A DNA stretch of 35,312 bases from Gammaproteobacteria bacterium (GCA_003696665.1 RFGJ01000349.1:1-35312), one strand, 5' to 3'; counted from the stretch's first letter, positions 23,078 to 30,087 are shown. A program made the numbers and translations. Notes: a model not told the origin generated them from the sequence alone.

Positions 23078-24369
23078 AGTTCAATCTCCAGTTGTTTTAG
23101 GTACTCTTTGCCTTCGTAGAACTTTGCGCCGCTGGCTGGATAGCCCAGCGCTTTGAGCTTCGCGGTCTGCGAAGCGTTTGGATTTTCTTGTAGCAGGTCT
23201 TGCAGGGTTTGCAAGTCCTTAGCGAGGTCACGATCGCCTCTAGGCGCTTCCGATTCGGCGGGGGCGATCGCCACAGGTCGCCTGCTGCGTAGCGTGAATT
23301 CGAGTAGCTCTTGCTCAAACTGCTGCGCCGGAACAACCGAGGGCGATCGCTCGAAAGGGACTGGACGCGCCTGGATTTGGAACACGTTGACGGGCGGCTG
23401 CCCTCGCTCACGTTTTTCGTACGGCCAGTGGGAGCGATGCAGTGCCGGGCCGAATTTGGAGATGTAGCAGGGATAGGCTGTTGCAGCCAGCCAGCGCCGC
23501 TGCTCCTGGCTTGCGCCTTCAATATCTGCCCACTTCAGCGCAAGCCGCCCCAGATAGACCTTGACGTAGGACTCAAGAACGTCGCCCATACCCTCTACGC
23601 CGTTGCCCTTGGTGCTGGCGACCTGATTGGCAGCAATGCCGATGATGTTATACTTCCGTCCCTCACTGCCAAGAGTCTCCAGAAAATCGCCCAGTAGGTT
23701 CTCCAGATCGAAGGCTTCGCGCAAAAGCTCCGCCTTTTGCGCCTGATCTCGGCTTGCACCCGCGATCTGAGCTTCCTGCTTCAGCCTTGCCGACTGGCGG
23801 GTAAATGTCCGCTTCAACGCGCCAATCTCGTCTACGACCCAGAACAGCCAAGGATGCTTTATTCCTTTTCTCAGGTCGCGCTTGCGCCGCTCTAGCTCAA
23901 CATCGCGCATCCACTTCATCCACCGGACGGTTTCGTGATAGTCCTCGATTACAGGCAAGCCCTGCCATTTCCCCGGCTCGTTATGCCAGTCCACGATCGT
24001 GATGTAGGGCATCTCTTCGCTCCGCATCATACGAGGCATGGCGCTAAGCAGCGATAGCATGGCGCTGGTTTTCCCGCTACCGGGTTCGCCCATAAAATAG
24101 AACCCGGTAGCCTGGGCAATGATCTCGCCCCAATGGGCCATGCCGTGGCACGGCTGGACGAGACGGGCGTAGCCACTGTGAATGATTTTCTGAAGCATCA
24201 AGCGTAGAGCCTCTTGGTCGCCACGCTTATACAGTGCTTCGACTTGCTGTCCCACCGCCTCGTTGTAGAATGCGCCCAGCGCCACACGGAAGTGATCGGG
24301 AGTCACGATGTCGCCAGGCTGGAAGATCAGGGGGTTGATTGCGATGCTGTACCGTTCCATAGCTGTCAA
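23074..24369 (-). CDS. P-loop ATPase, candidate coupling or DNA-translocase protein
   Basis: A 431-residue protein with Walker A 'GEPGSGKTSA' near residue 94 and Walker B 'LFWVVDEIG' near 174. A later 'IIGIAANQVAS' resembles the Asn/Gln sensor of RecA/HerA-FtsK ATPases. It has no membrane segment. Residues about 10-68 ('FQPGDIVTPD', 'LYKRGDQEAL', 'YARLVQ') resemble the N-terminus of the 159-residue membrane protein four genes upstream in this operon order (25240-25719). The C-terminal ~45 residues look like a small helical DNA-binding unit. No canonical VirD4/TraD gene is visible in the window, so this protein is the best coupling-protein candidate, with membrane parts perhaps supplied in trans. 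That role is inferred. Confidence 0.7.
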   Translation of the reverse strand: MTAMERYSIAINPLIFQPGDIVTPDHFRVALGAFYNEAVGQQVEALYKRGDQEALRLMLQKIIHSGYARLVQPCHGMAHWGEIIAQATGFYFMGEPGSGKTSAMLSLLSAMPRMMRSEEMPYITIVDWHNEPGKWQGLPVIEDYHETVRWMKWMRDVELERRKRDLRKGIKHPWLFWVVDEIGALKRTFTRQSARLKQEAQIAGASRDQAQKAELLREAFDLENLLGDFLETLGSEGRKYNIIGIAANQVASTKGNGVEGMGDVLESYVKVYLGRLALKWADIEGASQEQRRWLAATAYPCYISKFGPALHRSHWPYEKRERGQPPVNVFQIQARPVPFERSPSVVPAQQFEQELLEFTLRSRRPVAIAPAESEAPRGDRDLAKDLQTLQDLLQENPNASQTAKLKALGYPASGAKFYEGKEYLKQLEIEL

Positions 24370-24417
24370 CTAACGGATACTTGTTAACGGATAGAATTGA
24401 CGAAAGCTTCTCTGGTG

Positions 24418-24460
24418 GCGATCGCCGTTGACCAACCCCATCAACGGAGATCGCTTTTTT
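24418..24460 (+). terminator. Hairpin plus T-run, plus-strand orientation
   Basis: Arms GCGATCGCCGTTGA (24418-24431) and TCAACGGAGATCGC (24441-24454), with one mismatch, are followed by six T. It points rightward although flanking genes run leftward, so it may stop antisense transcripts. In the leftward mRNA it forms a stem between two genes. Confidence 0.6.
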
Positions 24461-25256
24461 AGCCTACGTTTTGCTGATTTGCAGGCGGTTGTGGTGCATT
24501 AGGCACGACCTGTCCCGCTCCGCTGATTAGGGCGATCAGCGTTGCCGCTGCAATGATAGATGTCGGGTACTCAATGCCACCGTCAGTCAGGTCGGTGTAA
24601 GTCCAGAGTATCCCAGCAGCCACCACCGTCCCCAACAGTAGCCAGGACAGGAAGCCAGAGAGCATGGCAATCGCTGCCATTGCGATCGCCAGTAGGCTAA
24701 ACGTCAGCAAGTCCATCTTTCTGGATTGCCGCCACTTCATCACAGCAGCCAACAGCAGGGCAACTGATAGATAAAGCCAAAGCCAGAGCGACGAAGCCTG
24801 GAAGACCATAAATCCGGCGATCCCTTTGCCTGTGCTAAGCCACGCGCCTAGCGAAACCAGTGCAGCCACAGCGATCAGCCGCTCTGCCGGGTTGTAGCCT
24901 GCGGACTTGCGAGGATTTGATGGTGTCTTGGATGTCATCGCCTTTAGCGACTGGATGGCATTGGCGATCGGGGCGAACACCTGCGGATTACTGGGGGGCT
25001 TTGCATTGGCGATCGGGGCGTTCGCCTGCGGCTCAGGGGGCTGTTGGTTGGGTCTAACAGGAGGCGCAGGCGTAGCGGGCGCAGATTCGTCGCCGACCCC
25101 ATCTATGGTCGTCCAGTTCGGACGCGAGGAGATCGGAGGCGTGGGCGCAGCATCAGGCGGAGGCGGATTGTGGATCAGGTCGATCACCTCTTCGACGCTT
25201 TTGAGGGTTTTGGGTTTGTGTCCATTAGGTTTGTGTCCATTAGTAGTTGTTTCCAT
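24459..25256 (-). CDS. Polytopic membrane protein with disordered N-terminus
   Basis: A 265-residue protein from ATG 25256, which has GGAG 7 bases upstream; a longer frame to 25313 would overlap the previous gene far more. Residues 1-120 are Pro/Ala/Asn-rich with two near-repeats ('NAPIANAKPPSNPQ' and 'FAPIANAIQSLK'). Four or five hydrophobic helices follow (about 130-255). I do not recognise the family. It overlaps the preceding gene by 17 bases and precedes the ATPase gene. It could act as a membrane partner of that ATPase. Confidence 0.7.
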   Translation of the reverse strand: METTTNGHKPNGHKPKTLKSVEEVIDLIHNPPPPDAAPTPPISSRPNWTTIDGVGDESAPATPAPPVRPNQQPPEPQANAPIANAKPPSNPQVFAPIANAIQSLKAMTSKTPSNPRKSAGYNPAERLIAVAALVSLGAWLSTGKGIAGFMVFQASSLWLWLYLSVALLLAAVMKWRQSRKMDLLTFSLLAIAMAAIAMLSGFLSWLLLGTVVAAGILWTYTDLTDGGIEYPTSIIAAATLIALISGAGQVVPNAPQPPANQQNVG

Positions 25257-25719
25257 TGGGGACTCCGTAATAGTTGATCTGTGGGGGTAGGGGGCGCAGC
25301 CAGTAGAGTTCAATCACACTCGCCGTAAATACGGCCCGGTTGATTGCAAGCACCCCCATCGCAATCAAAAACGCCATTGCAACGTGGTGCAGGTTGGATG
25401 GATCAAAAGACGGGGGAGATTCACGTCGGGCGCAGATGGCAGGGCGATCGCGCTCTTTGTCTTTGCGTTCTGGCTCCGGCGCTGCATGGTAGTGATACGA
25501 AATCTGGTGGTAATTAACCGTCAAATCGCCGCCGACCACCAACCTGCAATGCCCCTCTTGGGCGAGGGCTTCTAGAAGCCCTTCCAGTCCTCGCTGATCG
25601 CCCTTGAGGTAGGCATTTTTGGCGACAGGGATGATCTCAGCGCGAAGCTCCGAGGGGGTCGCTTTTTCGATCACTTCCGGCGTGATTGCGCCTGGGCGGT
25701 AGGTCACGATTTGGCTCAT
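25240..25719 (-). CDS. Single-pass membrane protein sharing an N-terminal domain with the ATPase
   Basis: A 159-residue protein. Residues about 6-62 ('YRPGAITPEV', 'AYLKGDQRGLEGLLEAL', 'GHCRLVV') resemble the N-terminus of the ATPase at 23074-24369 in order and spacing. A polar linker and one membrane helix (about 110-135, 'VAMAFLIAMGVLAINRAVF') follow, with a Tyr/Asn-rich tail. The start overlaps the upstream stop by 4 bases (ATGA). The shared domain suggests the two proteins interact or bind the same partner. No known family was recognised. Confidence 0.7.
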   Translation of the reverse strand: MSQIVTYRPGAITPEVIEKATPSELRAEIIPVAKNAYLKGDQRGLEGLLEALAQEGHCRLVVGGDLTVNYHQISYHYHAAPEPERKDKERDRPAICARRESPPSFDPSNLHHVAMAFLIAMGVLAINRAVFTASVIELYWLRPLPPQINYYGVPNGNNY

Positions 25720-25865
25720 GATTGGATGCTTTGCTGTAGGGTTGGCGCAGGCTGCTGAAGCTGAATCAAGCCAAGATTGCCGAAGCTGATCGAGACAAAA
25801 ATCAGGGCAAAATATCCGATTAGCAGCTTGCAGATCAGGTCAACAATTCTGTCAATTCTGTTCAT
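25716..25865 (-). CDS. 49-residue membrane microprotein
   Basis: ATG at 25865 has a GGAGG box 9 bases upstream. The frame is open further back, but that part is out of phase with the upstream gene it overlaps. The product has a short amphipathic start and one hydrophobic helix ('LLIGYFALIFVSISFG'), then a Gln/Pro-rich tail. It overlaps the previous gene's end by 14 bases and the next start by 4. Function is unknown; position suggests a small subunit of the membrane complex encoded by this operon. Confidence 0.6.
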   Translation of the reverse strand: MNRIDRIVDLICKLLIGYFALIFVSISFGNLGLIQLQQPAPTLQQSIQS

Positions 25866-26220
25866 TTTGGGTGTCCTCCATTCTTCTTCTTCTTCTATTG
25901 CTTTGAGTGTTGGGCAGGGTGGGGTTTGGGGCACTTCTAGGGCGCTTCGTAGTAGTAGAAGTGTCGGTAGAAGTGGGGTTTGGGCTGCTACCACTTCGGG
26001 CACTACTTCGGGCACTACTACGGGCACCACTACGGGAAATTAGCCCCATTTCTTCAAGCCGTTTGAGACTAGAGGCGATCGCCTTTTTGCCCATCCCAGT
26101 GAAGCGGGCGATCTCCTCTGGGGTTGGCTCCGAGTGGAGATCGGCGATCGTGGCGATCGCCGATCTAACTTCCCAATCAGCATCCTCAATTTGTGCAGCC
26201 TGGTAGACAACTTTCGGCAT
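25852..26220 (-). CDS. Winged-helix DNA-binding protein
   Basis: A 122-residue protein from ATG 26220, where GAGGAG lies 6 bases upstream. The open frame reaches a TTG at 26307 but without a ribosome site. Residues about 12-60 form a winged-helix domain: 'SEPTPEEIARFTGMGKKAIA', then 'SSLKRLEEMGLI' as recognition helix and wing, like MarR/replication-type domains. The C-terminal half is Ser/Arg/Pro/Asn-rich and disordered, with a run of five Arg. It may regulate this operon or help load DNA onto the nearby ATPase. The gene contains a 13-bp inverted repeat (26138-26166) made of overlapping HIP1-like sites. Confidence 0.75.
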   Translation of the reverse strand: MPKVVYQAAQIEDADWEVRSAIATIADLHSEPTPEEIARFTGMGKKAIASSLKRLEEMGLISRSGARSSARSSARSGSSPNPTSTDTSTTTKRPRSAPNPTLPNTQSNRRRRRMEDTQNEQN

Positions 26221-26296
26221 TTTGGACTCCTCGATAGGGGGCGGTTTTGGTGCGAAGGGACTATCAGCGAAGCTGAGGAGCGAAGCTGAGGCATCT

Positions 26297-26428
26297 TCAA
26301 TCTTCAAAGGCTTCGATTACCTCCATCAGCGCATCGGCTGCACTGATGGAGGTATTCTCCAGCTTCAGAATTTCGTCATCGATTTCGACAACAGCGGAAT
26401 ACGCCTGCTCGGCGGTTGCGCCGTCCAT
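26297..26428 (-). CDS. 43-residue acidic helical microprotein
   Basis: Frame from ATG 26428 to a stop at 26297-26299, reading 'MDGATAEQAYSAVVEIDDEI' and ending 'DALMEVIEAFED'. Amphipathic spacing and operon position support coding, but no strong ribosome site precedes the ATG. It starts 16 bases after the stop of the 29-residue frame. Function unknown. Confidence 0.45.
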   Translation of the reverse strand: MDGATAEQAYSAVVEIDDEILKLENTSISAADALMEVIEAFED

Positions 26429-26444
26429 ACTACCGGCGAGGGAT

Positions 26445-26534
26445 TCAATTTTTTTTCAGCAGGGCGATCGCCTGCAAGATGTGGGCGCGAACCTTTTCTA
26501 TTGATTCGTCTGTTGTTTGCAATAGCTCTTGCAT
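26445..26534 (-). CDS. 29-residue helical microprotein
   Basis: ATG at 26534 has GGAGG 6 bases upstream. The product starts 'MQELLQTTDESIEKVRAHIL' and ends 'QAIALLKKN', a regular amphipathic helix. The strong ribosome site and in-operon position favour a real gene despite its size. Function unknown; it could be a small regulator or complex subunit. Confidence 0.45.
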   Translation of the reverse strand: MQELLQTTDESIEKVRAHILQAIALLKKN

Positions 26535-26616
26535 CACAGTCCTCCTTTTTTGAAGTTCAAGGGATCTGGGCGATCGCCTTTTGTGTGTCACCACGAGGGG
26601 CGATCGCCCCTTTTTT

Positions 26617-26856
26617 TTAGGCAGCGCGATCGCCAGCCCCCGCCAGATCAGCAGCCAGATCAGCGCAGAGCTTCGCCAAGGTGTCCTCGGTTTGGTAGAA
26701 CTGCTCCAACAGGCTGTCGCACTCGTGGGACAGCCACTGCCGCACATTGAGATCTGGCTCGGCTTGGGCAACAGCGGCAAGCCGATTAATCAGCACTTTG
26801 AGTTTGGTGAGCGAAACCCGGAGGTCTTCAACAATTGATTCTGATTCGTGCATCAT
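26617..26856 (-). CDS. 79-residue helical protein
   Basis: Starts at ATG 26856 or the adjacent ATG three bases later, with AGGAG about 7 bases upstream. It is all-helical with heptad-like Leu spacing ('IVEDLRVSLTKLKVLINRLA', then 'LLEQFYQTEDTLAKLCADL'), so it may dimerise as a coiled coil. It overlaps the upstream gene's 3' end by 29 bases. No family was recognised. Confidence 0.6.
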   Translation of the reverse strand: MMHESESIVEDLRVSLTKLKVLINRLAAVAQAEPDLNVRQWLSHECDSLLEQFYQTEDTLAKLCADLAADLAGAGDRAA

Positions 26857-27121
26857 GAATTTCTCCTGATTTGGTTGGCTGTGTGTTTTGGCAATTGATC
26901 TGGTGGGACGTGGCGATCTCCACCCTGGTCGAGCCTCGCAGCCAGGCGACGGGGCGACCGCCCCGCTCCTGCGTATACACCAAGACTCGACTGCCTCGTC
27001 CGCTGGAGTAACACTCGACCTTGGAAACCGTGAAAGAATCTACGGTTTCCTGGAGTCCCCAGCCTAGAGTTGATTGAGGCTTCAGCCGCACGAGATCTCC
27101 TGTCACCAGATTCCTTGCCAA
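26828..27121 (-). CDS. 97-residue beta-rich protein, TTG start
   Basis: I place the start at TTG 27121, which has AGGAGA 7 bases upstream and follows the previous gene's stop by 13 bases. The open frame extends to 27280 only by overlapping that gene. 'NLVTGDLVRLKPQSTLGWGL' followed by alternating strands suggests a small SH3/KOW-like barrel. Function is unknown; such folds often bind nucleic acid or a protein partner. Confidence 0.55.
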   Translation of the reverse strand: MARNLVTGDLVRLKPQSTLGWGLQETVDSFTVSKVECYSSGRGSRVLVYTQERGGRPVAWLRGSTRVEIATSHQINCQNTQPTKSGEIHDARIRINC

Positions 27122-27134
27122 CTTTGTTCTCCTG

Positions 27135-27323
27135 TCACCATTCACGTCGCTCCAAGCTGGCGCAGCGGCGCACCTTGTGCGGCAGGCTGCGATCTTCAGT
27201 CCAAACCTTGATCCACCAGTTGCCATCCTCGAACCACTGGTCGAAGGTTTTGGCGGATGGATAGGCGATCGCCCTGACATGGGCTGCGCTCTCTGCGCTT
27301 TTAGCTCGAAAGGTGTAGATCAT
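27135..27323 (-). CDS. Small paralogous protein (copy 2) of unknown function
   Basis: A 62-residue protein starting 'MIYTFRAKSAESAAHVRAIA', with GGAG 9 bases upstream of ATG 27323. It is the paralogue of the 66-residue product at 19572-19772 and ends 'CASLERREW' without the internal duplication seen there, so it is probably closer to the ancestral form. It lies second in the operon after the 200-residue regulator-like gene. Four Trp and alternating charged strands suggest a compact fold; no family was recognised. Confidence 0.65.
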   Translation of the reverse strand: MIYTFRAKSAESAAHVRAIAYPSAKTFDQWFEDGNWWIKVWTEDRSLPHKVRRCASLERREW

Positions 27324-27411
27324 TTTGCTTTCTCCGAGCAATAACAACGGGTTGGGAAAATGGTTTCGGAGTAGACAATGGCGACAATGGCGATCGCACT
27401 CAGCAGCAGTG

Positions 27412-28014
27412 CTACGGCTGCGAGTCGCCAGAGTCGGGCTTTCCCATTGCCATTAGGTTGCCAAAAAGGTCTTCAGTCCTCTGTGTGGCGGAGGTCTGGC
27501 GCTCTGCCAGAAGGCGAGATTCTAACGCTTTTACCGTCAGGTCAGTTCTGGCGGCGGCGATTTTCCCGGCTAGAGTTTCAGCGTCTCGCTCTGCCCGCGA
27601 GAGCCGCTCACGCTGCTCCTGCACCTTCGCGTCCATCGCACTGCAAGCGGCTTCGATCGCCCTATCCGCGATCGCCAACAGCTTTTCGGTATCGGTCGAT
27701 TGACCAACCACGCCGTCGAAGAGACGAACCATCGCGTTGGGGTCAAAGCCCGCTGGCAGGATGATCTTGCGGGATTCAACGGTAGGGAGTTGACCAGACC
27801 GGATGAAGCCAGTGGGGACAATTTCGTCAGGGGCGATCGCCGCCGGTTCGGGAGCAGCCGGTGCATCGACGATGCCGTATTCCAGGTTTAGGCGGGCGAT
27901 CGCCTCGTCGTCCAGCCCGTTTGCGGTATCGATTCCCAACCGCTGACAATCTCTGTAAACGGTGGTCTTTGGAAGTCCGTGGGACTTGCAGAAAGCGGTA
28001 AGGGATGTTCTCAT
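27412..28014 (-). CDS. Helix-turn-helix protein with coiled-coil tail, first gene of the small-gene operon
   Basis: A 200-residue protein. Residues 1-45 ('SLTAFCKSHGLPKTTVYRDC', 'QRLGID', 'DDEAIARLNLEYGI') form a helix-turn-helix, followed by a Pro/Ala linker (about 50-75). A long helical, heptad-rich segment runs from about 100 to 175 ('KVQEQRERLSRAERDAETLA'). A DNA-binding head with a coiled-coil tail recalls plasmid KfrA-type proteins, but similarity is architectural only. GAGG lies about 10 bases upstream of ATG 28014. A truncated 3' copy exists at 19883-20004. It probably regulates its own operon. Confidence 0.7.
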   Translation of the reverse strand: MRTSLTAFCKSHGLPKTTVYRDCQRLGIDTANGLDDEAIARLNLEYGIVDAPAAPEPAAIAPDEIVPTGFIRSGQLPTVESRKIILPAGFDPNAMVRLFDGVVGQSTDTEKLLAIADRAIEAACSAMDAKVQEQRERLSRAERDAETLAGKIAAARTDLTVKALESRLLAERQTSATQRTEDLFGNLMAMGKPDSGDSQP

Positions 28015-28268
28015 ACAAAAAATCCTCTGAAGTGCTTGAAGAAACTAGGTTGGAACAGCTTTTTACTGCGCTGTTCACGATAGATCAATGCTTTCAGCGA
28101 TCGCCCTGGAACACGGTCTAGTTCCCTCAACGTTCCAAGGCGTTCCATATGCTTGTTCAAGCTTGATTTTTCAAACTTGAACCAACAATCAACAAGCTTA
28201 GCCCTGACTTGTAGAAAATACAAGCCCTAAAACGCAAAATCAACGCGAAAATCAGTATATAAAACAAA

Positions 28269-28293
28269 AACGGGATGTATTTTATACATCCCG
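28269..28293 (-). terminator. Breakpoint hairpin copy 2; leftward terminator-like
   Basis: Arms ACGGGATGTAT (28269-28279) and ATACATCCCGT (28283-28293) enclose TTT. On the minus strand the stem is followed by TTTTTGTTTTATATA, a good intrinsic terminator for transcripts coming from the right. It shares its core with 20005-20025. The flanking 28015-28268 and 28294-28342 hold no supported gene. Confidence 0.7.
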
Positions 28294-28342
28294 TCTAAGT
28301 GTTGGGCTTTTCTGGACTTTTCTGGAGTTTCAGGTTTGATCT

Positions 28343-28433
28343 CAGGTTTAATCGCCGTTTCTCCGGTCTCTAACCGTCTCGTAGATCTGGCGCAGGTGCG
28401 GCACTATTTGATCCTCCAACTCCCACCGAGAAA
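28343..28433 (-). pseudogene. 3' remnant of the helix-turn-helix gene at 20052-20282
   Basis: These 91 bases are identical to 20047-20137. They encode 'SRWELEDQIVPHLRQIYETV' and the rest of the C-terminus with its stop, but the N-terminal helix-turn-helix is absent. Sequence identity ends abruptly at 28434. Confidence 0.95.
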
Positions 28434-28571
28434 GCAGTTTAAACAGGCGGGCAACGCGGTAACACCTCCAGTGGCGGAGCTACTGGGTCGCGCCGTTGTT
28501 AAGTCGTTAAGTTGATTTCTCTGACTTTGACATCCTCCCCGTCCCACACATTGTTTTTGGTCATTTTGATG

Positions 28572-28860
28572 AGGAGGGCAAGGGCGATCGCCGTTTTGTT
28601 TTGATAGGGGCGATCGCGCTTTGGCAGTGGGGCGATCGCCGTTTTGTTTTGGTAGTGGGCGATCGCTCTTCTCATCTGGCAACACCGACACTTGCTTGGT
28701 GGTGGGCGATCGCCGTTTTGTTTTGGTAGGGGCGATCGCTGTTTCGTTTTGCAGTGGGGCGATCGCCGTTTTGGCAGCCCGTTTTGTTTTGCAGTGGGGC
28801 GATCGCTCTTCTCATCTGGCAACACCGACACTTGCTTGGTGGTGGGCGATCGCCGTTTTT
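28572..28860. repeat. Dense HIP1 repeat array, non-coding
   Basis: Nine GCGATCGC sites (28584, 28610, 28632, 28659, 28706, 28732, 28759, 28799, 28846) alternate with short T/G-rich units such as CGTTTTGTTTTGGTAG. A 63-base block is repeated exactly at 28657-28719 and 28797-28859. Several overlapping frames here only read out the repeat ('NGDRP' units), so I do not call genes. The adjoining 28434-28571 also shows nothing coding. Confidence 0.9.
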
Positions 28861-29104
28861 GGAGTTTGCAACATCTTCCTGTTCTAGGAGCAACATGATC
28901 TCTTTAAAAAGATCTCTGATCTAATGCCACGGAGAAATAAGGGTTTGAGTCCTCTATTTAGGAATTTTCCCGTCGGCGATTGCGCTTTTACTGAAACTTT
29001 GGAACTTGGGCGATCGCTTCTTCTTCGAGAAAGGACTAGACATGAGCCAGATACTTGTGACATGATGTCGATTAGCTTTTGACTCTTTATAGCGATAGAG
29101 ATAG
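28861..29104. other. Gene-free AT-rich stretch
   Basis: No gene, tRNA or clear promoter is visible. It precedes a plus-strand terminator (29105-29138), so a short non-coding transcript in this interval is possible but unsupported by any recognised RNA family. Confidence 0.4.
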
Positions 29105-29138
29105 AGCGGTCACACCTTGTTGGATGCGACCGCTTTTT
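29105..29138 (+). terminator. Intrinsic terminator, plus strand
   Basis: Stem AGCGGTC (29105-29111) pairs with GACCGCT (29128-29134), followed by TTTTT. No plus-strand protein gene lies upstream for over 1 kb, so it either ends a small RNA or blocks read-through toward the gene at 29239-30087. Confidence 0.65.
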
Positions 29139-29151
29139 AGTTGCCGATTAC

Positions 29152-29212
29152 GTTTGTTGCGGCGTTCCAGTATCACAGCGATACCCATCACGCCCGGTGA
29201 ACAGGTGTCCTC
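29152..29212 (-). repeat. 61-bp inverted-repeat partner of 19465-19525
   Basis: Exact reverse complement of 19465-19525. It lies between the terminator and the 3' end of the winged-helix gene. Confidence 0.95.
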
Positions 29213-29219
29213 TTTTCGT

Positions 29220-29294
29220 GATCCCGAAATGCACTGCGCTAGGTAATCCCGAAATGCACTGCGCTAGGTAATCCCGAAATGCACTGCGCTAGGT
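29220..29294. repeat. 25-bp tandem triplication at the 3' end of the winged-helix gene
   Basis: A 25-base unit containing CCGAAATGCACTGCGCTAGG occurs three times (the first with one changed base), followed by a partial fourth. Because 25 is not a multiple of three, each copy is read in a different frame. The stop codon of the minus-strand gene falls in the first unit boundary. Confidence 0.95.
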
Positions 29295-30087
29295 AATCCC
29301 GAAAATCTCTTAGGTTATCATCATTCATCTCATGGCGAGAGCGGACGTTGTAGCGCTCCATCATGAGATGAGCAACTTGTTCGCGCTCCCAGCCTAATTG
29401 CCTAAGAAAAATCGAGGTTTCTACAATAATCCTCGAAATATCTCCTGGATCGCCCTGGCTACCTGGAATGGCCCTGCTCAAGTGTCCGTGCGGCGAAAAA
29501 CCCTTCACTATTGCGGTATGGAGGTAAGCCGCAGGGTTTTCTGTATTCCCCCTTCCTCGGACTGCTGCTATTGCACAACGGATTCTCTTCTCTCCAAACC
29601 GTGCAAGAAGTTCGAGCAGCACTTTTGGGTTGAAATTTGGGGCAACGCCTTTAACCTCTTCATACAACGCCTCTGCTTGGGATTGAGATTGAGATGCTTG
29701 AGAGTGTGGCGCTCTTTGGGGATTTTTTTGGGGATTTTTCTGTCGGCGATCGCCGCTTTCATTCCTGTTGCTCCCCAGTCCTGGTGGACTCTCCAGTCCT
29801 GGTGGACTCTCCAGTCCTGGTAGTCGCAGCTTGTAGCGATGCCCCCACCACTGCTCTAGCACCTCCACCATCTCCAAATCTTTTAGCCTCAGTAGCGCTT
29901 CTCTCAGCCAGCGCATTGTATACCCTAGCGCGGCGGACGCTTCTGCTAGGTCGAAGTTGAAAGATCTTTCAGGGCGATTCTCTTGACGTAGATACACCCA
30001 TAGCTTGTAGGCCGCTGGCGGCGCACTGTTTAGAGCGCTGGACACAGATCGGGTCACGGGGGCGAATGGTTCGCCTATCTTACCCAT
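29239..30087 (-). CDS. Winged-helix protein, candidate replication initiator
   Basis: A 282-residue protein from ATG 30087 with GGAGG 6 bases upstream. Residues about 20-90 look like a winged-helix ('AYKLWVYLRQENRPERSFNF', 'EASAALGYTMRWLREALLRL'), as in DnaD/RepA-type plasmid replication proteins. A linker with repeated Pro-Gly-Leu-Glu-Ser-Pro (from an 18-base tandem repeat near 29778-29818) and a Gln/Ser-rich stretch lead to a second helical domain (about 140-270). The C-terminal ~16 residues are encoded by the 25-base tandem repeat. It lies beside an AT-rich repeat region that could be an origin. The replication role is inferred from architecture and context. Confidence 0.6.
   Translation of the reverse strand: MGKIGEPFAPVTRSVSSALNSAPPAAYKLWVYLRQENRPERSFNFDLAEASAALGYTMRWLREALLRLKDLEMVEVLEQWWGHRYKLRLPGLESPPGLESPPGLGSNRNESGDRRQKNPQKNPQRAPHSQASQSQSQAEALYEEVKGVAPNFNPKVLLELLARFGEKRIRCAIAAVRGRGNTENPAAYLHTAIVKGFSPHGHLSRAIPGSQGDPGDISRIIVETSIFLRQLGWEREQVAHLMMERYNVRSRHEMNDDNLRDFRDYLAQCISGLPSAVHFGIT

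Noticed and set aside
25866-26030. Upstream extension of the 49-residue membrane protein
   Set aside because: The added 55 residues lie entirely inside the winged-helix gene in another frame, and the strong GGAGG box marks ATG 25865.
26138-26166. 13-bp inverted repeat inside the winged-helix gene, considered as an operator or resolvase site
   Set aside because: It is made of overlapping HIP1-like GGCGATCG sites in coding sequence, an expected by-product of HIP1 abundance.
26221-26307. Longer N-terminus for the winged-helix protein
   Set aside because: It needs a TTG start without a ribosome site, while ATG 26220 has GAGGAG at good spacing.
28011-28223. 70-residue frame upstream of the regulator
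   Set aside because: No ribosome site, no recognisable composition, and it overlaps the likely promoter of the 27412-28014 gene.
28520-28550. CATCCTCCCCGTCC-like sequence resembling ends of IS200/IS605 elements
   Set aside because: No TnpA or TnpB sequence is nearby and no paired end was seen.
28404-28896. Several overlapping frames of 70-110 residues in the HIP1 array
   Set aside because: Their products are only translations of the repeat (Gly-Asp-Arg-Pro units) in different frames, with no ribosome site or fold-like composition.
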